Assembly: GCF_001548395.1 (NCBI RefSeq)
Contig: NZ_AP017367.1
Span: 1,401,001 to 1,465,000 of the forward strand
Origin: Leptolyngbya sp. O-77
GTDB lineage: Bacteria > Cyanobacteriota > Cyanobacteriia > Elainellales > Elainellaceae
Reading direction: 5' to 3'
Length of the DNA stretch: 64,000 nucleotides
Below the pieces are notes generated by a model. The model searched no databases. It was not told the origin of the DNA and saw nothing but the letters and a program-made list of their open reading frames with translations. The stretch's first letter is position 1; every line of letters begins with the position of its first letter. A program made the position numbers and the translations under genes. Positions 45,387-53,839 of this stretch are shown one piece after another.

Positions 45387-46922
45387 ATGAATCACTATAT
45401 TGCCCGTTATGCTGCCCGTTTTTGGGGTTTCACTGTTCTGACCGCGGTGGCGATCGCCATTCCACATCCAGCGATCGCCACTCCCCCCACCAGCCCCGCC
45501 TGGGAATCTACCGACTGCTCCACCTTTGGTCTGAACGCGCTGCTGAGCGCCATGTCTGACTGTGGCTATGTCACCGTGCCCGAGCGCCACAGCCAGCCCG
45601 ATGGGCCGACCATTCAGGTGGCGGTGGTGAGAACCCGCAGCATTGGCAACAACCCTGCCCCCGACCCCTTGTTTATGGAAAATGGTGGCCCTGGCAGCAC
45701 TACCATTGACACCTTTGCGGTCGGTGTGTTGCCCAATTGGCCGGTGTTGCCCGCCTTGCTGCAAGGGCGCGATCTGGTGTTTGTCGATCAGCGCGGCACT
45801 GGGCATTCACGCCCCTTCTTTAACTGCCCCGAGAAAACCGGGCACAATATAGCGGTGGCTCGCGACGAGATGGCCCCGACCGATACCCAGTGGATGGTGG
45901 CCTGCCGCGATCGCAGCCTGGCCGAAGGCATTAACCCCAACGCCTTCAACACCATCGAAAATGCCGCCGATATCTATGCGGTAGCCGAAGCCCTGGGCTA
46001 CGACCAGTTTAATTACTACGGGGTATCCTACGGCACGCTGCTGGGGCAATACGTGCTAGAGCAGGCGGAAGAACACACCGCCCAACTCCGCAGTGCGATC
46101 ATCGACGGGGTGGTGACGACGAATATCGACTTTAACCTGGCCGCCACCTATACCTTGAGCGGGGCACTTCGCAACCTGTTTGCCGCCTGCGCCGCCGATG
46201 CCCAGTGTAATCAGACCTATCCCAACCTGGAAACCGTTTTTCTGAGCGTGCTGGATCATCTAGAGCAAACCCCCGTGCCGCTGACGCTCAAAATCCCCGG
46301 CACCCAGGAACCCCTGGAAACCACGCTAGATCGAGACGAATTCTTGATGTTTTTTGAACCCTATATCGCCAACAGTGGGAATGCCTCAGCCCTGCCCCAG
46401 AACATTTACCAGGCGGCTGAGGGAGATTTTAGCTGGGCCGTATCCGAACTCTCGAAGGCGCTCCGGGACGATGATAGTGCTACAGGCATGTATCACGCGG
46501 TGCTCTGTTCGCGGGTCGATTCCATAGCAGTAGATCCGTCTACCGTGTTTCCCGCCCCCTACGAGCAGCTGATCGCAATCGGGGAGAATGAGAGTGCTTC
46601 CTATCAGCACTTCTGCGACCTGCTTCAGGTTGAGCGAGAGCCAGTCTTCGCCTACGACAACACCGAGATTCCCGTCTTAGTTCTCAATGGCGGCTACGAC
46701 CCGGTCACGCCCCAACGCTACGGCGAGACTGTTGCCCGCAATTTTCAGAATGCCCATGCCTACACCTTCCCCGGTGTGGGTCACGGCTCGATGCTGGCAC
46801 CAGCGGGCACCCCAGCCGCGACCTGTGTGGAGGCGATCGCCCTCGATTTTCTCTCCGACCCGAAGCAGAGTCCTGACGGTCGCTGCCTTGCCGAGGTCAA
46901 GCCCATTTTTGTGTACGAATAA
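45387..46922 (+). CDS. TAP-like alpha/beta hydrolase, exported
   Basis: 511-aa intact paralogue of the preceding gene, 44 bp downstream on the same strand. The N-terminal signal segment (FTVLTAVAIAIPHPAIA) precedes CGYVTVPERHSQPDGP, the oxyanion text FMENGGPGSTT and FVDQRGTGHSRPF. The nucleophile is Ser in YYGVSYGTLLG, the acid Asp in VLNGGYDPVTPQ and the base His in FPGVGHGSMLA, followed by the TAP-like C-terminal lid. Predicted periplasmic or extracellular peptidase or esterase. Six or more Cys suggest disulfides. Confidence 0.9.
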   Translation: MNHYIARYAARFWGFTVLTAVAIAIPHPAIATPPTSPAWESTDCSTFGLNALLSAMSDCGYVTVPERHSQPDGPTIQVAVVRTRSIGNNPAPDPLFMENGGPGSTTIDTFAVGVLPNWPVLPALLQGRDLVFVDQRGTGHSRPFFNCPEKTGHNIAVARDEMAPTDTQWMVACRDRSLAEGINPNAFNTIENAADIYAVAEALGYDQFNYYGVSYGTLLGQYVLEQAEEHTAQLRSAIIDGVVTTNIDFNLAATYTLSGALRNLFAACAADAQCNQTYPNLETVFLSVLDHLEQTPVPLTLKIPGTQEPLETTLDRDEFLMFFEPYIANSGNASALPQNIYQAAEGDFSWAVSELSKALRDDDSATGMYHAVLCSRVDSIAVDPSTVFPAPYEQLIAIGENESASYQHFCDLLQVEREPVFAYDNTEIPVLVLNGGYDPVTPQRYGETVARNFQNAHAYTFPGVGHGSMLAPAGTPAATCVEAIALDFLSDPKQSPDGRCLAEVKPIFVYE

Positions 46923-46994
46923 ATGCTTTGTTACTGAGCGCCATCTGTATGGGAGACGTGCCAGGCATGTCTGATTATGGGGGGCGCACCCCAC

Positions 46995-47576
46995 TCAACC
47001 AAAAATTTCCGCCGGAGTCAGCGCAAAGGCAGGCACCACCGTCGATTGAATGGCTTCTGCGTCACTGTAGACCCGGTCTTCGTACTGACCATTCACCCAG
47101 AGGCACAGCGTCACCTGTCGGGTTTCAGGATCGACAATCCAATATTCCGCGATGCCGCGTGCTGCGTATTCCGTGCGTTTGTGACGATAGTCGCGGTCAC
47201 GGTTGACCTGGCCCGGGCTGACCACCTCCACCACCAGCGCCGGGGGCGGCATATCGCGGGTCAGGGTGGCGCGGGAGGCAGCCGCCACAGCCGCTTTTGA
47301 GTCTGCCGTATGCACTAGCAAATCGGGAATTCGAGCTGTGGCCCGCCGCCCGGTCACTTCGATTTCTGTGTCTTTGTAGGCTAGAAGCGCGATGGGCAGA
47401 TGTTTCGCGAATTCAAACAACAGCCTGCGGGCGATATCGTTGTTTGCTTCAGATTCTGGGGGCATTTCGACCAGCGCTCCGTTGACCAATTCGTACCGAG
47501 TATCTGTGCCGTCGTTATGGCGCAAATAGTCCTCAAAGGTCAGGCATTGGGATTGGGTGGAGGTGGCTTGGCTCAT
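46995..47576 (-). CDS. Uma2 family (DUF820) PD-(D/E)XK nuclease-like protein
   Basis: 193-aa member of the Uma2 family, very abundant in cyanobacteria. The entry LTFEDYLRHNDGTDTRYELV contains the family start (YELVNGALVEMPPES). The PD-(D/E)XK-like core has RIPDLLVH, PPALVVEVVSP and DYRHKRTEYAARGIAEYWIV, then DPETRQVTLCLW. The catalytic Asp and Glu are present with Lys in HKR, so the fold appears intact. Biological role is unsettled for the family; some copies behave as mobile or defence-associated genes. Confidence 0.9.
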   Translation of the reverse strand: MSQATSTQSQCLTFEDYLRHNDGTDTRYELVNGALVEMPPESEANNDIARRLLFEFAKHLPIALLAYKDTEIEVTGRRATARIPDLLVHTADSKAAVAAASRATLTRDMPPPALVVEVVSPGQVNRDRDYRHKRTEYAARGIAEYWIVDPETRQVTLCLWVNGQYEDRVYSDAEAIQSTVVPAFALTPAEIFG

Positions 47577-47702
47577 GGATGCAGCGCTCCGCTTGCACAG
47601 GATCGTTGGGGCTATTTTAACGAGATTTCTTAAGCGTCGGGCGATCGCAGCATCGCATCTCCTGTACCGCTGTTTATAAAATTGCTCGCGCTTTTGGTAT
47701 CC

Positions 47703-48311
47703 CTATCGAAGATCGGGTAGAAATTCTGGAAGAGTAGACTTGCTGCCTCTGTCCCGCAGGGTTCCCTCCAGGGCAACGATTGCCCGTCGGGGCGATCGCC
47801 TTAGAGACAGCTTCATCTCGCCGCGCTGCGAGCGCATCGCCCCACACTCCTCCCTCACTACCCAATCAGTTAGGCAAAGCCCCAGCGCCAGCAGCACCCC
47901 GCCGACCCCTGCCACAAACACGCCCAGCGAAAGCTGAATCAGCCAGTTCGCCTGCACCAGCGTCCGCAAGGCCAACAGCAGCGTGCTGGAAACCAACAGT
48001 AGCAGCGATCCGTGGGCAACTAGCAGGCTCACGGCAACCATCTGGTGGTGTCGCTTGAGACGGCGATTGCTCCGCCGCAGCGCCAGCAGTGAGCGCTCGG
48101 CCCCCCGACCCCACGACTGTTCCAACCGCCAGGGGCGATCGCCCAATCCCTTCAGATCATCTCGCAGCACCTCTCCCCCTGCCCCCCGCAGCAGACTATC
48201 CAACCACACCCAGCGCAGCATCAACCCAAGCCACACTGCCGCCCCCACCGCCACCATCAGCACGCTGTTCAAAATCAGTTGGATGAGTTGGGTTGTTTGC
48301 TCAATGCTCAT
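47703..48311 (-). CDS. Hypothetical membrane protein, three helices
   Basis: 202-aa protein with hydrophobic segments at about residues 10-33, 92-115 and 122-147. A long basic cytoplasmic loop lies between the first two (RRSNRRLKRHHQMVA) and a basic, Ser-rich tail follows (LSLRRSPRRAIVALEG). The family was not recognised. Base composition matches the chromosome. Start chosen at the first ATG. Confidence 0.65.
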   Translation of the reverse strand: MSIEQTTQLIQLILNSVLMVAVGAAVWLGLMLRWVWLDSLLRGAGGEVLRDDLKGLGDRPWRLEQSWGRGAERSLLALRRSNRRLKRHHQMVAVSLLVAHGSLLLLVSSTLLLALRTLVQANWLIQLSLGVFVAGVGGVLLALGLCLTDWVVREECGAMRSQRGEMKLSLRRSPRRAIVALEGTLRDRGSKSTLPEFLPDLR

Positions 48312-48633
48312 TGGCTTGTCGGGAATTGAGGGTTGCCAGGAATCAGGGTTTGTTGAAAATCTGAGAGCAGGAACCTCTGAGAGCAGGAACGAGCCGCAAA
48401 ACTGACGAAAAAGGAGCTAGGATGCTGACTTTGCCTACCCTTGACAGGTTTAAGGCAGCAGGCAGGCGCAGAAACGAGAGCGAAAACGGAAAAATAAAGT
48501 CGGCCTCTGCCTGAGCAAAAACCGACTGTGGCAAGAAGTTGGTTAGTTCAATAGTACTACTCAACTTCAAGTAATGCAACTGTTTTTAGGAACCAGGATC
48601 AAGCCCTAAGTTCCGTATTCTAGAGCCTGGATT
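48312..48633. other. Intergenic region with a small inverted repeat
   Basis: AGTCGG and CCGACT face each other around 48500-48530 with a 17-nt loop. No gene is supported; a minus-strand open frame here lacks a ribosome site. Confidence 0.4.
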
Positions 48634-49356
48634 CTAGAAAAAGGCGGGCTGATGGCGGATCAAGCTGAGGAATTCTTCTCGCGTGCGCTGATCTTCCTGG
48701 AACACACCCAGCATGGCGCTAGTGACTGTCCAGGAACCAGGCTTTTGCACCCCGCGCATCACCATACACATATGAGTCGCTTCCATGACCACCGCCACGC
48801 CCTGGGGTTCTAGAATGGTTTGCACCGCTTCGGCAATCTGGCGAGTCAGGCGTTCTTGCACCTGGAGGCGGCGAGAATACATTTCCACGATGCGGGCTAG
48901 CTTGCTCAGCCCCACCACTTTTTGATTAGGGATGTAGGCGACATGCACCCGACCCATAAAGGGCAGCATATGGTGTTCGCACAGGCTGAAGGCGTTGATA
49001 TCGCGCACCAGCACCATTTCGTTATGTCCTTCGTCAAAAATTGCGCCGTTCACCAGTTCTTCGAGCGACTGGTTATAGCCACTGGTGAGAAAGCGCATGG
49101 CTTCGGCGACTCGCTTGGGGGTCTTGAGCAAGCCTTCCCGCTCCGGGTCTTCGCCTACGCCCAGCAGCATCGTTCGCACTGCGTCGATCATGTCCTCTTG
49201 CGACACTTCGGTATGCTCTTGGGCATAGGAGGTTGTGCGATCGGGGCGCACTTCCAGCGTTAGCGTTTCGCCCTGCTTGGGTGTATCAATCGTAGTGGGT
49301 GAGGAGTTGGCTCCATTAGATCCGTTCGTAAATCCGTTAGAAGAAGCAATCGTCAT
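48634..49356 (-). CDS. folE: GTP cyclohydrolase I
   Basis: First enzyme of tetrahydrofolate and pterin synthesis, converting GTP to dihydroneopterin triphosphate. The 240-aa protein has a low-complexity Asn/Ser/Thr-rich N-terminal extension of about 45 residues before the core. Zinc ligands are Cys and His in FSLCEHHMLPF and Cys in THMCMVMRGVQKPGS; GRVHVAYIPNQKVVGLSKLA and RLQVQERLTRQIA are the standard active-site stretches. An SDR gene lies about 150 bp upstream on the same strand. Confidence 0.97.
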   Translation of the reverse strand: MTIASSNGFTNGSNGANSSPTTIDTPKQGETLTLEVRPDRTTSYAQEHTEVSQEDMIDAVRTMLLGVGEDPEREGLLKTPKRVAEAMRFLTSGYNQSLEELVNGAIFDEGHNEMVLVRDINAFSLCEHHMLPFMGRVHVAYIPNQKVVGLSKLARIVEMYSRRLQVQERLTRQIAEAVQTILEPQGVAVVMEATHMCMVMRGVQKPGSWTVTSAMLGVFQEDQRTREEFLSLIRHQPAFF

Positions 49357-49505
49357 AGGTCTTGGGATAAACTCTCCAAAGAAAACAATGAAACTGTTGA
49401 AAGAATCAGCCAGTGCCGAACGGCTTGTTCAGCAATCTCTCTGTAAAGCAGTCCCGGTAAAGCAGTCCCGGTAAAACCGTGCTGCTTGGGGGCTGGCTCG
49501 GATCT

Positions 49506-50228
49506 TCACAAGGCTCCCGCACTGGGAACCAGCGTGATTTCTTCAATCACTGCACCAGGGGGGAGCAGGGCAGTATGCACAATCGACTGGGCGACCACGT
49601 CGGCAGTGAGCATACGAGAGCGATCGAAGTCGGCTTGCACCGTATCGGTGTCCCAGATTGGCGTATTGACCGATCCGGGCGAAAAGGTGACGACGCGAAT
49701 CCCGTGGGAGCGCTCCTCGGCTGCCAGGGTTTTGGATAGGGCGATTAGCCCCGCCTTGCTGACGTTGTAGGCTCCCCATCCGGGAAACGCATGGTAGCCT
49801 GCGATGGAGGCGATGTTGATAATCACACCCTGGCCGCGATCGCGCATGGTTGGCAGCACAGCCTGAATGCACTGAAAGGCGCTGGTGAGGTTGAGATTGA
49901 TCACCCGCTGCCAGTCGGCGAGGGGAGTCGTCAGCAAGTCTCTGGTGTAGCCGATTCCGGCGTTGTTCACCAGAATGTCGATGGGGCTGGCGGTGGCGAT
50001 CGCTCCAATTTTTTCGGCAACCTGATCCAAAACTTCCAGGTCAATGGGGTAGCTGTTGGCCTCTACACCCAGTTCCCGGGCCGCAGCGGCAACTGGCTCC
50101 AGCGATTCGGCGGAGCGGGCCACCAGAGCTAGGTTTACCCCCGCTTTGGCAAAGGCGATCGCCGTGGCTGCGCCAATGCCCCGACTGGCTCCGGTGATCA
50201 GGGCGCGGGTGGGAAGAGCGTGAGACAT
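49506..50228 (-). CDS. Short-chain dehydrogenase (FabG-like)
   Basis: NAD(P)-dependent oxidoreductase of the classical SDR family, 240 aa from the ATG at 50228 (MSHALPTRALITGASRGIG); an upstream in-frame start at 50279 is unlikely. TGASRGIG binds the cofactor, NNAGIG follows the central strand, and the catalytic triad is Ser in NIASIAG with YNVSK (Tyr and Lys). The text resembles 3-oxoacyl-ACP reductases, but the substrate cannot be fixed from sequence. It precedes folE on the same strand. Confidence 0.88.
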   Translation of the reverse strand: MSHALPTRALITGASRGIGAATAIAFAKAGVNLALVARSAESLEPVAAAARELGVEANSYPIDLEVLDQVAEKIGAIATASPIDILVNNAGIGYTRDLLTTPLADWQRVINLNLTSAFQCIQAVLPTMRDRGQGVIINIASIAGYHAFPGWGAYNVSKAGLIALSKTLAAEERSHGIRVVTFSPGSVNTPIWDTDTVQADFDRSRMLTADVVAQSIVHTALLPPGAVIEEITLVPSAGAL

Positions 50229-50871
50229 GAGTAAAATCCTGAACTGATGGATCAGCGTGAATGGAATAGAAAAAAACAATGGTTAAGCCAGCCTGTAGCC
50301 AAAACTTAAAATCGCAGGTGGGTAGCGAACTGGGAGAAACTCCAGTTCCAAGCAGCGGTATGAAGCGGTTGATTAAAGGAACGATTGGTTAAAAGCAGTT
50401 GGGTTAGCAGGTGGGTTAAAAAAGTTAGAAAACTGGATTGCTAGCGTCAAAGAGTCCCGAGCTCAAGTCAGGCGTGGGTCTTGGATGAAGCGGCATCTGG
50501 CTAATCCGTGCCGTCAGGCATTGCAGTGAGGCGATCGCACGGCGAGTGTCCAGAAGCCAGACCGAATCCATCAGCAATAACTCTATCCAAATCAAAGCCA
50601 AGCCCTAATGCCTATGATTAGCATGACCGAAACAGGGCCCTATTAACGAGTATTAAGCGCTACACACCAGAATCGGCTCCAAAATATTAAAAAATGTTAC
50701 GGATTTGATTTTAACACTCATAAACCGGACTCGACCAATTTCCTCTGCTACGCTAACTGATTTTGTCAAAGGGAGCAGTGGGCAAATCCGTCCTGCCATC
50801 TGGCTCCAGGTTCATTCAGAAATCGGGGGGCTGGGCCTATCAGTTCAGCCTCCCCAACTCCTTCCACTCGC
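50229..50871. other. Intergenic region, no gene seen
   Basis: About 640 bp separating the SDR gene from the end of accA. It has AT-rich patches and scattered short repeats such as GGTTA(A)A. No tRNA, terminator or convincing gene was found; it should contain the promoter of the SDR gene. Confidence 0.45.
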
Positions 50872-51852
50872 TCAAGCCGACATCTCCTGAAAGATTCCAA
50901 TCTTGCGAAACTTTTGGTAACGCAGGTCACGCCGCTGGGCGTTGGTGAGGCTATCAAGCTGGGCCAGGTTTTCTAAGATAGCGGCCTTGAGAGTAGCGGC
51001 AGCCTGAAGCGGGTTGGCGTGGGCCCCGCCCAGCGGCTCCGGCAAGATTTGATCCAGAATGCCAAGCTGTTTCAAATCTTGGGCGGTAATCCGTAGCGCC
51101 TCCGCCGCCTGAGGCGATTTGGCTGCGTCTTTCCACAGGATGGCGGCGCAGGCTTCGGGGCTGGCGACCGTGTAGACCGAATGCTCGAACATCATCAGGC
51201 GATCGCCCACGCCAATGCCCAGCGCCCCGCCCGAACCGCCCTCGCCGATGACAGTGCAGAGGATCGGCACGTCCAGCCGAAACATTTCGCGCAGGTTATA
51301 GGCGATCGCCTCCCCCTGGCCCAGCCGCTCTGCCTCCAGCCCCGCGTAGGCCCCCGGCGTGTCGATAAACGTCAGAATGGGCATCCCAAACCGATTGGCG
51401 TGGTTCATCAGCCGCATTGCCTTGCGATAGCCCCCCGGCGAGGCCATGCCAAAATTTCGCGCTACGTTGTCTTTTGTGTCGCGCCCTTTTTGATGCCCTA
51501 GCAGCACCACGGGCCGTCCGTCCAGCCGCCCAATGCCGCCCACCAGCGCCCGATCGTCTGTCCCTGTCAGGCGATCGCCATGCAGTTCGATCCATTCATC
51601 GGTCATGGCCTGAATATAGTCCAGCGTGCTGGGTCGGCGAGGATGCCGCGCCACCTGGAGCCGCTGCGCTGGGGTCAGGTTTTGAAAAATCTCCTGCCGG
51701 AGCTGATCGGCCCGCTCCTCTAGCTTTTGAATCTGATCGGACACGTCTACCTCACTTTCCTCTGCCAGGTCACGGATTTGCTTGATACGCTCCTCCAGAT
51801 CGACTAGGGGTTTTTCAAAATCCAGCAGCAGGCGACGTTCCGATGTGGGCAT
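50872..51852 (-). CDS. accA: Acetyl-CoA carboxylase carboxyltransferase subunit alpha
   Basis: Alpha subunit of the carboxyltransferase that makes malonyl-CoA for fatty-acid synthesis. The 326-aa protein matches the bacterial family: LLDFEKPLVDLEERIKQIRD, HPRRPSTLDYIQAMTDEW, LHGDRLTGTDDRALVGGIGR, FGMASPGGYRKAMRLM, TFIDTPGAYAGLEAE and GEGGSGGALGIGVGDR. The C-terminal region ILPEPLGGAHANP is usual. It stands alone, as accA often does in cyanobacteria. Confidence 0.97.
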   Translation of the reverse strand: MPTSERRLLLDFEKPLVDLEERIKQIRDLAEESEVDVSDQIQKLEERADQLRQEIFQNLTPAQRLQVARHPRRPSTLDYIQAMTDEWIELHGDRLTGTDDRALVGGIGRLDGRPVVLLGHQKGRDTKDNVARNFGMASPGGYRKAMRLMNHANRFGMPILTFIDTPGAYAGLEAERLGQGEAIAYNLREMFRLDVPILCTVIGEGGSGGALGIGVGDRLMMFEHSVYTVASPEACAAILWKDAAKSPQAAEALRITAQDLKQLGILDQILPEPLGGAHANPLQAAATLKAAILENLAQLDSLTNAQRRDLRYQKFRKIGIFQEMSA

Positions 51853-52026
51853 GGCTCAGGGTTAGAGGTTGAGAACTAGCTTGGGGTTGAGAACTGGGCT
51901 GATCACCCAAGGGTTCATTTTAGCAATCCGTCGTTCTCCACAGTTGCCCCAACAGCTGCGCCAAGGGATTTCAGACATCAAAACTATTGAGCTTTCCTGA
52001 GTTGGCCCCAGAAAAAAATTGATGGT

Positions 52027-52116
52027 AGGACTTACGCAGTTGGACGATTTTTCGCGGGCGCAGCCGGCGAGAAATCGTCCAAAACCTAGAAAACTTATCG
52101 CAAGTGCGTAAGTCCT
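52027..52116. repeat. MITE-like hairpin element, about 90 bp
   Basis: Ends AGGACTTACGCA and TGCGTAAGTCCT are exact inverted 12-mers, and an inner stem pairs TTGGACGATTTTTCGC with GCGAGAAATCGTCCAA. No coding potential. It sits in the accA upstream region. Confidence 0.75.
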
Positions 52117-52289
52117 GGATGGTTCTAATGGTTCTAGCTGAGGGATCTGCGGATTGTTCCACGCCGTCCCCTCTTACCTGATTCCCGTTCACCCAATCGG
52201 GTGAGCCAGGTAGGTGAGGTAAGGATTGGGGCGATCGCCCTACGATAGGCACGACACTTCTGACAGCTTGGCTAGAGGAGGCAAAGCAG

Positions 52290-52574
52290 ATGCTCAAACA
52301 CAGCGGCGTTCGTACCATTCCAAATATTCGAGTCGTTGTGGTTGCTTTTGTCGCCGGCCAGTCCCAACGTCTCCAAACTAAAGTTCAGATCTTTCTGATC
52401 ATTCAGATTTTGCGGCAGTTGCCCATTCTGCGGCAGTTGCTCAGCCCCCCACGCGGAATGCAGCCGGGGCTGCTGATGCGACGAAGCGGCCGATGGGGCG
52501 CAGCAAGCTTTTCCAAAGCCCTTTTCAAAGCCTCTGGGCTAAAGGGCGCGGAGGAGTTTGCCCATTGCGGATAG
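52290..52574 (+). CDS. Small hypothetical protein, uncertain
   Basis: A 94-codon frame preceded by a good AGGAGG ribosome site (52276-52281) at 8-nt spacing. The N-terminal half is hydrophobic/basic (NIRVVVVAFVAGQSQRL, KVQIFLIIQILRQLP) and the rest is basic and low in information. It is overlapped by another small frame. Real translation is possible because of the ribosome site, but no family is recognised. Confidence 0.35.
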   Translation: MLKHSGVRTIPNIRVVVVAFVAGQSQRLQTKVQIFLIIQILRQLPILRQLLSPPRGMQPGLLMRRSGRWGAASFSKALFKASGLKGAEEFAHCG

Positions 52575-52593
52575 CCCGCGAATAGTCCGTGCA

Positions 52594-52821
52594 ATGGTTC
52601 AGCGTTTTGTTTGGGATCGCTGGGCCCTGCGTCCCCTCAGGCGACTTCAAGATTTAGCCAGGTCTAGAGGCTTCTCTGACCTGCATTTGCTTCCGGTTTT
52701 AGACACGGTTTGGCGCTTCATCCGCCGTGCCCGCAGGTTGGTTTATAGGCGGGCGGTTGAGGAATCGGCGTTGGGGCAGTTGCCAGAACAGTTGCTAGAG
52801 CAGTTGTCGGAACGGTTATAG
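52594..52821 (+). CDS. Small hypothetical protein ending in a 12-bp repeat array, uncertain
   Basis: From the ATG at 52594 the frame reads MVQRFVWDRWALRPLRRLQD, then DLHLLPVLDTVWRFIRRARR, an amphipathic basic text. It runs into a 12-bp tandem repeat array that encodes QLPE-QLLE-QLSE-RL and then stops inside the fourth unit. It has no strong ribosome site. The regular text before the repeat suggests it may once have coded, but confidence is low. Confidence 0.35.
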   Translation: MVQRFVWDRWALRPLRRLQDLARSRGFSDLHLLPVLDTVWRFIRRARRLVYRRAVEESALGQLPEQLLEQLSERL

Positions 52822-52860
52822 GAACACTTGTCGGAACGGTTACTGGAACAGTTGTTGGAA
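52777..52860. repeat. Seven 12-bp tandem repeats
   Basis: Consensus CAGTTGTCGGAA in seven contiguous diverged copies, e.g. CAGTTGCCAGAA, CAGTTGCTAGAG, CGGTTATAGGAA, CACTTGTCGGAA, CAGTTGTTGGAA. All units are exactly 12 bp, a minisatellite. Confidence 0.8.
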
Positions 52861-53293
52861 CGGGCAGGGTGAGTTTGGTTTGCCAAAAGCGGGCGATCGC
52901 CCTAGCTCATGCTCTAAATATTCGCCCCCGTTCAAACTCTGGTTGATGCCTTTACCGGCCGCATCGCGGTTACCTCTGGTGCTTCGCTAGTCGAGCCTTG
53001 CCACCGCAGCGTGAGCCAAGTTTCGCAGCACATGCAGTGCCCGCAATAGGTTCCTGATACTCTCTACAACTCCGCAGCGCGATCGCCCTAGTGGTGTTTG
53101 CCAAGGTTCCAACCCGCTGATTTTACCTCCTCTGAGGGTGCAGATCAGCATTTCCCTCGACGGATGGCGATGGTTTGACCCGGTTTGAGGTTTGACCCGA
53201 TTTAACGACAGCGACGGGCAGGCAAGCTGGCTTTTGCTGCACCGTGCCCAAAGTCGCCCCTTCATCTCACCATTCACCCCTGGAGTCTTGCTC
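52861..53293. other. Intergenic region, no gene seen
   Basis: About 430 bp with scattered HIP1 sites and no convincing gene. A run of G/T-rich repeats (GGTTTGACCCG, GGTTTGAGG) occurs around 53175-53205 ahead of the next gene. Confidence 0.4.
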
Positions 53294-53653
53294 ATGAAAA
53301 CGATTCATAAACCCGGCGACCTAGAGCCGAAGCCGGGTTCTGCAACCAGTCTGGCAATTGACGGCAGTTGTTCCCGCAGATCTCGCTGGGCAAGGCTCTG
53401 GGACAGCTTGCTGGATCATCTATTGAGTCCTCTCCTGAGCTATGCAGGCGACCCTGGCGAACCGCGTGTTTGGTTCGAGCGCGATCGCAATGGGGAAAGC
53501 TGGTGGTGTGCCCATGACCCGGTGACGGGCGATCGCGTCCGCTGCCACACGGGCACAGAACTCCGTGCCTGGTTGGAATCTCGGTACAATCGCCCCTCTA
53601 GCCGCTCGACTCACACCGCCCGCAGCATCGTGCCACCGATTCATCGCTGGTAG
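53294..53653 (+). CDS. Small cyanobacterial hypothetical protein
   Basis: 119-aa soluble protein; the start at 53294 (MKTIHKPGDLEPKPG) is preferred over an upstream in-frame ATG at 53192 because the upstream text looks non-coding. The core EPRVWFERDRNGESWWCAHD followed by PVTGDRVRC and TELRAWLESRYN resembles a small domain seen in many cyanobacterial proteins with the W-x-x-x-x-D-x-x-G-x-x-WW-x-x-x-D-P-x-T-G pattern. The C-terminus is Ser/Thr/Arg-rich. Function unknown. Confidence 0.7.
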   Translation: MKTIHKPGDLEPKPGSATSLAIDGSCSRRSRWARLWDSLLDHLLSPLLSYAGDPGEPRVWFERDRNGESWWCAHDPVTGDRVRCHTGTELRAWLESRYNRPSSRSTHTARSIVPPIHRW

Positions 53654-53839
53654 GCTGCTGGGAGATGGGAACGCAAGCGTCAGGACTGAAGGCCCTGATC
53701 CGTGACGCTTGCGCCCAACTCTTCCCGGCTTCTATTCACCCAACGGCGGCCATCGCTCGACCTCCCCATCTTTGAAATTTCCAGAATTTCCGCAATTTCC
53801 AAAATCTCCGAATCTCTGACACCCAAATCTCTCAAACCT

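Noticed and set aside
52777..52860. Possible CRISPR array
   Set aside because: 12-bp units are adjacent and diverged, without spacers.
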